Source: Sanderia malayensis (lineage: Eukaryota > Cnidaria > Scyphozoa > Semaeostomeae > Pelagiidae). Taken from it: a stretch of DNA of 64,000 bases. The number at the start of each line of letters is the position of its first letter. Positions within the stretch are counted from its first letter, which is position 1. Of this stretch, positions 1 through 10,556 are shown one piece after another. The DNA lies in contig RQOL01000718.1 in the NCBI GenBank assembly GCA_013076295.1, forward strand, positions 1,364,001 through 1,428,000. Direction: 5' to 3'. Both the position numbers and the translations under genes were made by a program. Below the pieces are notes generated by a model, which was not told where the DNA came from, did not search any database, and saw nothing but the letters and a program-made list of their open reading frames with translations.

Positions 1-2310
1 AAGAAGTTGAGAGCTGATAATGGTGGGGAGTACAAATCTGATGATTTTGAGAAGTATTGCAAAGAAAGAGGAATACTACGAGAAGATACAATTCCCTACA
101 CGCCACAGCAAAATGGAGTTGCCGAGCGCATGAATAGAACAATCATGGAGACAGTGAGATCTATCATGCATCATGCAAAGCTTCCAATGATGTTTTGGGC
201 TGAGGCAGTTCTACAGCAGTCTATATTAGAAATCGTTGCCCAACATCTGCCCTGAAGGAGAAGACTCCATATGAAAGCTGGCTCAAGGAGAAGCCAAGCG
301 TAAAGCATCTCAGAGTATTTGGTTGCAATGCAATGGTACATATACCTGATGAGAAGAGGAGTAAACTTGACAAGAAATCAAGGAAATGTATTTTTGTTGG
401 ATATCCGACTGGAAGTAAAGGATACAAACTGTTTGATCCTGAAACAAGAAAGATGATTAGAAGTCGGGATGTCATCTTTATGGAGAATTCATTTGGTGAT
501 GATTCACTGAAGATGGAAGATATTTCATATCAACTACTTCCTGATGACAAGGGAGGTGAAGTTACTATGGAAATGGGTCATGACAATGTTGAAGCAACAA
601 ACATTGAATTCAGAAATCAAGAGCAACAAGAAGAAAGAGAGATTGAATCTCACAAAGGCAATCTCAGAGAGTCCGACACCTCCAGAGAGATATGGCATAA
701 TAACGGGAGATTGGTGGAATTATGCATCAATAGCAGTTTCAAACCATGATGAACCTCGAAATATTGCTGAAGCATTACATGGTAGTGATGCTACATTGTG
801 GAGAGAAGCACTTGATAGTGAATATAAATCATTAATGAAGAATGATACATGGAAGCTGGTCGAACTACCTGAAGGAAAAAATCTTGTTGGCTCTAAATGG
901 TTGTTCAAAATAAAGCATAATGCCGATGGAAGTATCAGCAGATACAAAAGTCGTTTGGTTGCTCAAGGATATACTCAAGAAGAAGGTGAAGATTACGATG
1001 AAATCTTTGCACCGGTAGCTAAATACAATTCAATACGTTCAGTCTTGGCAATTGCAAACAAATTTGACATGGATATTCACCAAATGGATGTCAAAACTGC
1101 ATTTTTGAATGGCTACCTGACAAATGATATATACATGAAGCAACCTGAAGGTTATGAAGATGAAGAGAAACCACATTTGGTATGCAAACTACAGAAGAGC
1201 CTGTACGGTTTGAAACAATCTGCAAGGTGTTGGAATATCACCTTTGATAAGTATCTGAAGGAATCTGGATATGTACAAAATCCCGCTGATCCATGTGTCT
1301 ACTGCAAGAGTGACATTAAAAACGGCATGAAGCAATTGGTTATTGTAGCTGTTTATGTAGACGACATGATAATAGCGTCAAATAATGGTGGTTTGCTTTC
1401 AGCAGAAAAGATCGAACTGAAGAAACGGTTCGAAATGGATGATCTTGGGGAGATCAATTATTGCCTTGGGATGTCTATCAAAAGAGATAGAAGAAATCGA
1501 GTCCTTACAATCAATCAAAACATGTATTTGAAGAATGTGCTAAAGAGATTTCAAATGCAGGATTGCAAGCCGATATCAACTCCTATGGATCCCAATGCAA
1601 AGTTTATGAAACTAACAAATGATGATGAAGTAGCTGACAAGAGAGAGTATCAAGCAATGATAGGATCTCTCACATACGCCTCGATCGCTACACGACCAGA
1701 CTTATCAGACGCAGTTGGAATTCTAAGTCAATTTATGAGTAATCCTGGACAACAACATGTAAAAGGAGTGAAGCGAGTACTACGCTACATCCAAGGGACG
1801 TTGGATTATGGATTACGTTTTGAAGGTGGAGAATTTAAGCTTCAAGGATATTCGGACGCTGATTGGGCAGGTGATGTAAATACCAGAAAGTCCACATCGG
1901 GATACGTATTTAGATTAGGAAAGGCTACCATATCGTGGAAATCAAAGAGGCAACCGGTAGTCGCCCTTTCATCAACTGAAGCCGAGTATGTTGCCCTGTG
2001 TGCGGCAACGCAAGAAGCAATTTGGTTAAGAAGATTGCTGGGGAGCTTGGACATAAATCAAGATCAAGCTACACAACTATATGAAGATAACCAAGGAGCA
2101 ATAGCTCTGTCAAGAAACCCCAACAGTCACAGTAGAACCAAGCACATAGACATCAAGTATCACTACGTGAGAGATGTTGTAGAGAACAAAGAGGTTCAAC
2201 TGATATATTGTCCTACTGAGAAAATGATCGCCGATATCATGACAAAGCCATTACCCAGACAAAAGTTCGAAGAAATGCGATCATTGATTGGAGTTGAACA
2301 ATTACTTTAA
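1..2310 (+). pseudogene. copia pol polyprotein, broken (integrase end, reverse transcriptase, RNase H)
   Basis: Three overlapping open frames cover one polyprotein. Bases 7-255 hold the integrase core end, including the NGVAERMNRT segment with the catalytic glutamate. Bases 333-749 hold the integrase tail and linker. Bases 544-2310 hold the reverse transcriptase and RNase H. The RT has the YVDD catalytic box (about 1350-1365). The RNase H shows SDADWAGD, ALSSTEAEY and EDNQGAI, with a C-terminal KHIDIKYHYVRD block. The frame is lost twice, near 205-250 and near 660-700, each looking like a single-base indel. The RT-RNase H part is intact over more than 500 codons, so inactivation is recent. 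Gag and protease lie outside the window. Insects and plants carry similar pol genes, so the family call is firm but the clade is not. Confidence 0.9.
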
Positions 2311-2372
2311 CTTTTCCTATTTGCTGCTGCGTAGTTTAAATTTTTATTCAAGTAATACTCGTCAAGTGGGAG

Positions 2373-2583
2373 TGTTGGACATTATTGTGACTCGTATCAC
2401 TTTGATTGACATTATCATGCTGTGACCATGCTTGTATTACACAATGCTCTGAATATAATTTTATCTCTTCTACTTTCATTATTCGTTCGTTCGCTGATTG
2501 CTGGCTATACTGTTTATATATATATTTGATGATTGGATATATATCTTGTTATATCTTGAATACACTCTGCTAATAATTTCAAC
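2373..2583 (+). repeat. putative copia 3' LTR
   Basis: The sequence directly follows the purine-rich tract downstream of the pol stop and begins with TGTTGG, as copia LTRs usually do. The 3' boundary is uncertain; sequence from about 2579 onward belongs to another repeat. Confidence 0.55.
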
Positions 2584-2935
2584 CAATTTCGATTTTCGGT
2601 CTCTCGAATTTGGACTTTCATGATAGATAGCTACATAAAGTTATTCACTACTTGCGAGGATTTGAAATTGCTAACTTTTGAACCAATTGTCCTAGAGAGC
2701 TGAAAATTATTGCAACGTGATCAGAAGGCCTTAAATAGTACGTTTTGACTATTTTTGAGCCAAATTTCAACCAATTTCGATTTTCGGTTTTTCGAATTTG
2801 GACTTTTATGATGAACACATAAAGTTGTTCACTACTTGCGGGGATTTGAAATTGGTAACTTTTGAACCAATTGTCCTAGAGAGCTGAATATTATTGCAAC
2901 GTGATCAGAAGGCCCTAACTTGTACGTTTTGACTA
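2575..2935. repeat. tandem duplication of a ~183-bp repeat
   Basis: Two copies lie head to tail, at about 2577-2758 and 2762-2935. Both contain AATTTCAACCAATTTCGATT, an 'ATAAAGTT.TTCACTACTTGCG' block and 'CAACGTGATCAGAAGGCC'. A diverged piece of the same repeat lies at about 62398-62495, so this is a dispersed family and not just a local duplication. Confidence 0.75.
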
Positions 2936-3139
2936 TTTGTTACCCAGATTTTCAAAATGTCTATTTCAAAATGTTTTTTTAGAAAACTCGACGTTCATGG
3001 AGTGGAGGATACAGAAAGTGGCTAATTCTCTTGTTGCGGCCATCCCTCAGGACCAACTTATGAACCAACTATTAAGAAGTGCAAATTTGTCCGTAAGTTT
3101 GCCTGATGTTTATTGCAACAATGCAATCACATTTTTTTT

Positions 3140-4815
3140 TACATAAGTTGCAGTAGCCTGGAGGTTATGCTGCGGAGTGCGCTACCGACACATTAGTGGT
3201 TCAAACCCAATTGAGGACAATTTTAATACTTTTTAAATTACTTAATAAAATAAGCAGCATAAGACAGATAATTTCAGTTCTTCCAGCACCGGTTACAGTT
3301 GGGTGGAGGTTAAGCTACGGTGTGCGCAACCGACCAGTTTAGTTGTTCAAACCCAATTGAGGACAATTTTAATACTTTTTAACTTAATTAATAAAATGAG
3401 CAGCATAAGTCAGACAATTGCAGCTCTTCAAGCATCGGTTGCAGTAGCGTGGAGGTATTGCTACGGGGTGCGCACCGACCAGGTAAGTTGTTCGAGGCGA
3501 GTACTGGTAAGTTAGAACTGTATATCTGTCTGCAACTATATCTGTTTCTGTAAATTCATCTGTCTCTATCTGCAACTGCATCTACATCTCTGTCTCCATC
3601 TGAAACTGTATCTAAATCTCTGTCTCTATTTGCAACTATATCTACTTCTCTGTCTCTATCTCCAACTGTATCTGCATCTCTGTCTCTGTCTCCATCTCTA
3701 GCTGTATCTACATCTCTGTCTCCATCTTCAGCTGTATCTACATCTCTATCTCTATCTAAATGCACATCTCTGTCTCCATCTGCATCTGTATCTACAAGTA
3801 CATCTGTACCTACACCTCAACTAAAATTCATCTGTCCTCCCCAGTCTGTATCTCCGGAACAATACAGCAAGGGGGCATTGCTCAAATGGCTCTAACTTAT
3901 AAGGGGACATTCAACTCCCGAACAAAATCTAAGGGGAGGCGGATGAACATTTTGTTACAAGGCTCGACCTCTAGAGAAAACGCAAAGCGAATTTACGTCC
4001 CCCTTATTTTTTCTCATCCCGCGCAAGTCCCCCGTTTGTTTCTTATTAGTTGCGCGAAACTCCTTTATTGCACACTCACGCTTAATGAATGATGAACTTA
4101 TTTAATTTAAATTTTTTATTGTAAACTATTTTGCATCTGATTTAAATAGTAGCTTCATTATATAAACACCTTGTTCAGATATTTCTGGAGATAGAGACAG
4201 AGTTGTACTTTCAGATGGAGACAGAGATGTAGATACAGTTGCAGAGAGAGACAGAGATGTAGATACAGTTGTAAATGGAGACAGATGAATTTACTGATAC
4301 AGACATAGTTGCAGACAGATAAACAGTTTTAACTTACCAACACTCGCCTCGAACCACTTACCTGGTCGGTTGCGCTCCCCGTAGCACTACCTCCACGCTA
4401 CTGCAACCGATGCTTCAAGAGCTGCAATTGTCTGCCTTATGCTCCTCTTTATAGTATTTAATTTAAAAAGTATTAAAATTGTCCTCAACTGGGTTTGAAC
4501 CACTTACCTGGACGGTTGCACACCCCGCAGCACTACCCCCACGCTACTGCAACCGATGCTTGAAGAGCTGCAGTTGTCTGTCTTATGCTGCTCTTTACAT
4601 TAATTAATTTAAAGGGTATTAAAATTGTCCTCAACTGGGCTTGAACCACTTACCTGCTCGGTTGCCCACCCGGTAGCACCACCTCCACGCCACTGCAACC
4701 GATGCTTGAAGAGCTGCAACTGTCTGTCTTATGCTGGTCTTTGTATTAATTAATTTAAAGGCTATTAAAATTGTCTTCAACTGGATTTGAACCACCTATC
4801 TAGTCGATTGTAAGA
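3140..4815. mobile_element. fold-back-like element: long inverted arms made of subrepeats
   Basis: The left arm (about 3140-3835) carries roughly 135-base units reading TGGTTCAAACCCAATTGAGG and GCAGTAGCGTGGAGG, followed by a 'TCTGTCTCCATCTGCAACTG' satellite. The right arm (about 4190-4815) holds the reverse complement of both in mirrored order: first GATGGAGACAGAGATGTAGA repeats, then four units with CCTCAACTGGGTTTGAACCA. About 350 bases separate the arms. Long inverted repeats built of tandem subrepeats are typical of fold-back transposons. No transposase is visible. Each subrepeat also holds a GGTTCAAACCC string resembling a tRNA B box, so SINE-derived units are an alternative. Confidence 0.5.
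3520..3835. repeat. satellite with ~6/18-base periodicity
   Basis: Degenerate repeats of 'TCTGTCTCCATCTGCAACTGTATCTACATC' type. They leave a long open frame on the minus strand encoding D-R-D-x-D runs, which is an artefact of the periodicity. The mirrored copy is at 4190-4330. Confidence 0.8.
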
Positions 4816-5256
4816 GAATTGGTTACGAGCCAGTGAACAAACGCAGTTTTCATTATTATTTTTTTCAAATGATTAATTTAAAAACATTTTCTATTTATAT
4901 CTTTAGTTCACAAAAAACACTTGTTATATATCATAATTGAAGAGATAAAAGGAAAAAAACAAGCAATTCTGATTCCGACTTTCTAATTAGAGTCGTTAAT
5001 CTTGATTATTTAAATATTTATTTTTGTCAAAGTTACCGCAATGTCATTTGTCGTGTCAGAATGTCCAAGGTCTTGATAGCCGGATCTTGTTCCAGAATGC
5101 TAATCATTCGACAGTCTATGTTTTACTAATAAACAAAGTCTGCCTGTGGCTTGTATTGTGTCAGCTTTTTCATCGAGCATTTATTGTTGCTGTCTTGGCT
5201 TTGTTGATGTTGCACATTGCACAACAAAATTAACTGCACCCTGTTTAACATTAAGC
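4816..5256. other. intergenic stretch, nothing recognised
   Basis: AT-rich sequence between the fold-back-like repeat and the first exon of the PLP enzyme gene. It should contain that gene's promoter and 5' UTR, but I see no defined element. Confidence 0.4.
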
Positions 5257-8149
5257 ATGAATTCCTTCAAGGAATTGTTGCAGATTGATGCCTCAGCGGC
5301 CAAACAGGTAAAATAATAGAAGCTACAGATCCTCAAACTCAACTTAGGCCTTTTCTTTTACAGTAAAATGTGCATATAAATCTATCTACATAACATTAAT
5401 AAATATGTCTAAAGTAATGCAAAATATATTTGGTGAACAGGCATTAGCTGCAGATGTCGAAGTTGCATACAGAAGAATACGTGATCATATTAGGAAGACC
5501 CCGCTCGAATATTCATTTTGGCTTTCACAGATTTCCAAATCATTTGTTTACATCAAATTGGGTAGGCTTGCTCATTTAGTAATTATAATTTACTCAAATA
5601 AAGCAACCTTTGTTAATTCAATATAGCCTTGCTTAAACTATGCATGTTAATTAGCCCGGGGGAGAATTTTGTGTTAAATTGCAGTTGCACAAAATGAAAG
5701 TTGCTTTTCTCAGATTGTTTTACTCTGTCAACACAGAACACGAACAAGAGACAAACTCATTCAAGTTGAGAGGTGCAACGAATAAAATAAGAAAACTTCT
5801 CGAACAGCCAGGCCCATCTAAAAGAATAATCACGGCGTCTACAGGAAACCATGCATTGGCTTGTGTGAGTCGACCATTTTGATTTATTCGGCGGAAGCCA
5901 TTTTGATGATGATTTTACTTACCCCCGTCATGATGGCTCTCTGAAGACAAAGGAATTTAAACAAGAGGAAGTGAAGTTATGTGTAATATACGCATGCGCT
6001 TTCTACACGGATTGGCGAAGGCAATTTAAATAAGTCAACCAGTGAATGAAAATTTCCTGAACAAATTTATGATTCCAAAACACACACCCATGTTTAGGGG
6101 CCCTATTTAACACGAGCCCTCTGAACCACGCCCTAAAACTCCCGGACGTCGCAAAGGCTTTGTCGCAAGTGTTTATTTCAAAGGATTCTATCTGCTTCGC
6201 CCCCCTATTTCAGGCAAGGGCTACGAAAGGGCTCGACGTGGATTGCTTGATCTGCGTCAAGGAGACAGCAAACGAATCGAAGTTACGAGGATTGCAAAAT
6301 CGTGGCGCAAATGTAAAGAAACACGGGCTGGACTGTCTGGAGACCGAGATGTACGCTAGAAACCTTGCGAAGGTGAGATATGATGATTATCACCCGACGA
6401 CACGTGTTACGCAACGTGGCATGCCAAGAAACAGGAGTTGAGGTGCTTGGTGAAACATCTGTTCCTTCAATTTACAGGAAACTAATTGCATCTACGTTTC
6501 ACCATACAATGACTTAGACGTAATTGCTGGTCAGGGAACTATAGGGTAAGCTCACTTCTCCTCGCGTTTATTTCTCTTATTGCAAGTCCACGATTAAGCC
6601 CCCCCCCTCGAATAAGCTCCCACCCTAAATTATTTTTTGCAAAATAAGCCCCCGGCGGCTTAATCGAGGACTTAAGGTATATTTAATAAACGCATCATTG
6701 CTTCTCATCTTAATTTTGCAGAGGTCTTTGTTACCCCGTGTCTACCCCGGTCTTCCAGGGTAGACACAGAGTAAAAGAGCTTTTAAGACGAATAGTACCT
6801 GCTAGATTTCTGCTTGTCACTTCCATTGAGTCTTGTAGTATTAAAATTATCGTATTTATAAAGGATTGAAGTCTGGGACCAGCTTCAAGATGTCGACGTG
6901 ATGTTCTTGTCCGTCGGAGGTGGTGGATTAATATCAGGAGTGGCTGCTTATCTGAAGCAGAAGAACCCCAAAATCAAGGTAAATAATGGAGATTTTCAGC
7001 TCGGTGGACCTTCCTTTGGGCAGGTTCAAAAGGAGTTACTGGTGCAACCTCTTCGTGTTTTTTGACTCGAAGAGCTTGGTGAATTTTCTATTGAGTGTGT
7101 CAAAAAGGAGTGCTTGTACAACTTCTTTCTGACATAACGTGGGCTCCAAAAGCTCGATAGATATGTTACATCTCACAGTATATAGCATGTAAATTACAAT
7201 TAGAACTTCTCCCATGGTATTATCAATTGCAGATAGTTGGCTGTCAACCAGAGAATTCGGCAGTGATGTATCATTCGATTAAAGCTGGTAAAACCCTGGA
7301 CATGGAATCTTTGGACACTCTCTCTGACGGAACTTCAGGCGGAGTGGAACAGGACGCTGTAAGTTGATAAAACAGACAGGTTGGGTCTTCGAATTATCGT
7401 AATCTTACGTATTTCACTCAACAAACCCTTTTTAGATCACATTCGACACGTGTAAAGAACTCGTAGATGAATGGGTGCTAGTCTCAGAGGATGAAATATC
7501 TTTTGCTGTTTACAAAATGCTCGATGAACACTGCAAGGTAATGCTCAATATCCACCATCATTAATTAGATTAGCAACTACTGCATCTCAATTAATAGCCA
7601 TAACATTTCCTATCATATTCACTGCACATAATTGAGCTGTTGTACTGTAGAAGCTCTATTACGACGGGGTGGGTTTATTTAATTCTCAGTGTTCCAAGTG
7701 GAAGCGCTTATTAGAGAGGGTGCTTAATAAACCTCTGAAATAAACTTGCGAAAAATGTTCGTGTAATAGAACTTAATAAAGAGAAGGGGTAATTCAAAAT
7801 CTTGTTTGCAAAGAGATGGGTTATTAGAGAGGGGGTTTAATGGAGAGGGGGCTTCCTAAAGAGGAGGTCTAATAGAGCTTTTAAGGTATTCATTTTTGAC
7901 AGAAATACCCACGTCTAAACTCGAGGAACGAAGTTAATAGCTGAGCCTATTGCATTTCCATATAATACCCTACCTTTAAACACTTTACATCTCTCGCTTT
8001 AGGTAGTTGAAGGTGCCTCTGGTGTCGCTCTGGCCTCGTTCATAAAAACCATGAGCCAGTACGAGGGTAAGAACGTCGTCATTCTAAGCTGTGGTGCCAA
8101 CATTTCAATCGATAAACTTCAAGGTGTGCTCACCAAACATCAAAAATAA
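5257..8149 (+). CDS. serine racemase / L-threonine dehydratase-like PLP enzyme (9 exons)
   Basis: Exons: 5257-5307, 5441-5561, 5737-5864, 6214-6372, 6478-6545, 6864-6978, 7233-7358, 7436-7537, 8003-8149; 338 residues. It is a fold-type II PLP enzyme that would deaminate or racemise serine or threonine-type substrates in the cytosol. The N-terminal part carries NSFKLRG, whose lysine binds PLP, then STGNHALA, the substrate loop. Later come AGQGTIG and the glycine-rich phosphate loop SVGGGGLISG, and near the end LSCGAN. Length matches serine racemase (about 340). The chosen start, MNSFKELLQ, precedes a good donor and joins in phase; an alternative ATG at 5405 would add residues directly before the second exon. 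Sequence alone does not decide between serine racemase, threonine dehydratase and hydroxyaspartate lyase. Introns carry dispersed 'CTTATTAGAGAGGG' type repeats. Confidence 0.9.
6590..6675. repeat. dispersed 'AATAAGCCCCC' repeat, intronic
   Basis: Poly-C and 'CCCCTCGAATAAGC' blocks with a mirrored 'GGCTTAATCGAGG'. Related segments lie at 7675-7870, 39700-39800, 55560-55640, 58045-58210 and 63750-63800. Confidence 0.6.
7675..7875. repeat. dispersed 'CTTATTAGAGAGGG' repeat, intronic
   Basis: Successive variants of GCTTATTAGAGAGGG and TTAATAGAGAGGGGG inside the intron before the last exon of the PLP enzyme gene. Same family as 6590-6675. Confidence 0.6.
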
Positions 8150-8544
8150 CATCCCAATCGACCACAGCAAGCACTTTTAGCATTTCATCAGGTATTGTAA
8201 ACAGAAAAATAAACCAAATTATAGAGGACATATTCTTCAAATATATCTAGGATTCTCATACTTTGCTTTAAATTAAACATGCAATGAAATGAACAGTACT
8301 AATTAAGAACACCGAGTATTTTTGTGCTGTGGAGTTTCGAGTTTCAAGATTCATTCCGTTCGTTACAACCACCAAACGGTGCGCAATTAAAAGTCTTTCG
8401 CTCAATAAATCCTAAACAAGTTCTTCCCAAAGCCATTCAAACACAATCAATACTATGCCCTGACCTGTGATACCTATACGCCTCTTTACTGAATTGAAAT
8501 ACTGGTGAAGTGAAAAAACTAACAAGTACCTGAAAAGGCGTTCA
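8150..8544. other. convergent intergenic spacer
   Basis: Between the stop codons of the PLP enzyme (+) and CCT1 (-). An AATAAA near 8208 could be the polyadenylation signal of the plus-strand gene. Nothing else recognised. Confidence 0.5.
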
Positions 8545-10525
8545 TTAACCTCTAAGATGTCCATGTTGTCTTGCATGTCCATAAGAACCTTGGTCTTCTT
8601 TTTGATCCGGCTCTAGCTTCACCATATCATCTATTCTCAAGATGGTTATGGCTGCCTCTGTTGCAAACTTTAGGCATTTTACCTTGCTAATGCATGGCTC
8701 TAATACTCCGGCTTTCTTATTGTCACGAACTGCGCCTTTCAACAAGTCCAAGCCAAGCCTAGAAAACACAAATCCATAAGTTTATATGAGAATACAGTGT
8801 ATCCATAAGGAGTAGCTTGATCACTTTCAAGATACTAAAGCAGGTTACGCAAAGACTGGAGGTTGAGACACTAAAGAAGACTGATAGCACAACTGTGGGA
8901 GCCATTAAAAAGATTGATACTACGACCTCATGAGCAACTAAAAAAGACTGATAGCACAACAGTATGACCCACTAAAGAAGGTTGTTAGCACAACAGTATG
9001 AGCCACTGAAGAAGGTTGATAGCACAACTGTATGAGCCACTAAAGAAGTTTGGTAGCACAACAGTATGAGCCACTAAAGATCATTCTCAGACGTACAAGA
9101 GATTCTAAAGGAATTGTAGTTGAATGAATGATGAGTAACTGCTTAAAGATGTGGTTAGAAATATACAAGACATCGAAAGTCATGTGAGCATTCTTGGTAA
9201 TGCACTGCCATTAAGAATCTTACCATTTAAGATGAGACTTGTCTTGGTGCAGTTGTGAGGTGTTGTGATACGCTCTGAGCTTCGAGACTAAATCTGCAGA
9301 ATCCTTGGCAGCGTTCACTGCCAGCACTTTCGGTATTATCAATAGAGAGTTGGCAAATTCTGCAATCGCAAGCTGTTCGCGGGATGCCTGAAAAACAAAT
9401 TACAAAACACCCCTGTTACACCTATGCCCGTTGCACTTAATTGCATAAACAAAGAACTCCCAACGCTATAAACCCAAATACGTGCTTTCTGGGGTAGCGA
9501 GCTGGACATGTGATTATCTATTATTCAAATACAATGGCTTATTGTTTCTTCTATTGTTTTGAGCAAAAACATCAGCCTGGAAGGTTCTTAATCTACTGTT
9601 TCTTATATGCGGGTGTTTACTGTAAGGCGATTATCTCCAGGTTCATCAAACTCCCGTTATGACACAGATGTTTGGTTCACACTCGTCAAATACACAATAC
9701 ATGTATCAGCTTTACTGCACAGTAATAAAAAGCACCAATCCAGCCACCTCTCAATACAAATACTGAGCCTAAAGCGTAGAAATGAACTTACAACAGATGT
9801 GGCAAAATTCTCCAAATAAATAGACAGTGCTGCTTCGACGGCTCCCCCACCCGGTACAACTGACTTCGACTCCATAACCCTCTTGACTGCACACAGGGCG
9901 TCGTGTAGTGACCTTTCCATTTCATCCAACATAAAGTCGTTCGCCCCACGCAGAATAATAGATGCAGCTGACTTCACTTTGGGACTAGAAGAAACATGTC
10001 AGGTTGATAAGACACAACAGCAACCGATACAAGAATTAGCAAATTAATTACAGGCCCTCACTATAATCTGAATAGTCTTTGATACCTCAAACAACAGTTA
10101 CATTCCCTTTGAGAACATTACCTATTACGTGATGTCCTAACTCGAGCTCCAACTAAGAACTATAGTTTTATAGTTATGTAGTAAAGAGTTCTATACAAAC
10201 CCTCTTCTTTGCCCCTCCCATGGTAGTTCGAGTTTTCAACATCAAACAACAGTATTAGTTTGCAAGCACGTCTCAGGGTATTCTAAGGGGTATTCATACC
10301 TTTTGATTAATACGAGCTCGTCATCGCAGATTCTTTCCTGGACAACCTCCTCCGCTTGACCGAGCAATGAGGCATCAAAGCTCTCCTCTCCTTCCAAGTT
10401 GGCCAGGTTGATTACAACAGTGGCTGAAGAAAATGAACAATCATCAACATAAAAAACCCATCTCACAACACATCCACCAAGAAGACATCACAAATGCCGA
10501 AGCAACAACAACAGCAACAGTGTAG

Positions 10526-10556
<31 letters not shown>

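Larger units (their letters stand above)
1..2583 (+). mobile_element. Ty1/copia LTR retrotransposon, 3' part (pol end plus 3' LTR)
   Basis: This is the 3' portion of a copia-type element that begins left of the window. In order one sees the end of the integrase, a reverse transcriptase, an RNase H, a purine-rich tract (about 2364-2372, AAGTGGGAG) and a presumed 3' LTR starting TGTTGGACATT at about 2373. The integrase-RT-RNase H order is diagnostic of copia rather than gypsy. The far end of the LTR near 2583 is a guess, because the 5' LTR is not in the window for comparison. Confidence 0.88.

Noticed and set aside
7..749. The copia frames as separate genes
   Set aside because: They are consecutive parts of one pol polyprotein split by two frame breaks.
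3556..3765. Open frame on the minus strand encoding Asp-Arg-Asp repeats
   Set aside because: It is the translation of the CATCTCTGTCTC satellite; no homologue-like composition and no splice context.
5405..5440. ATG at 5405 as the start of the PLP enzyme
   Set aside because: In frame, but sequence up to 5440 ends in a clean acceptor and an upstream exon (5257-5307) joins in phase, giving a more typical N terminus. Kept as an alternative.
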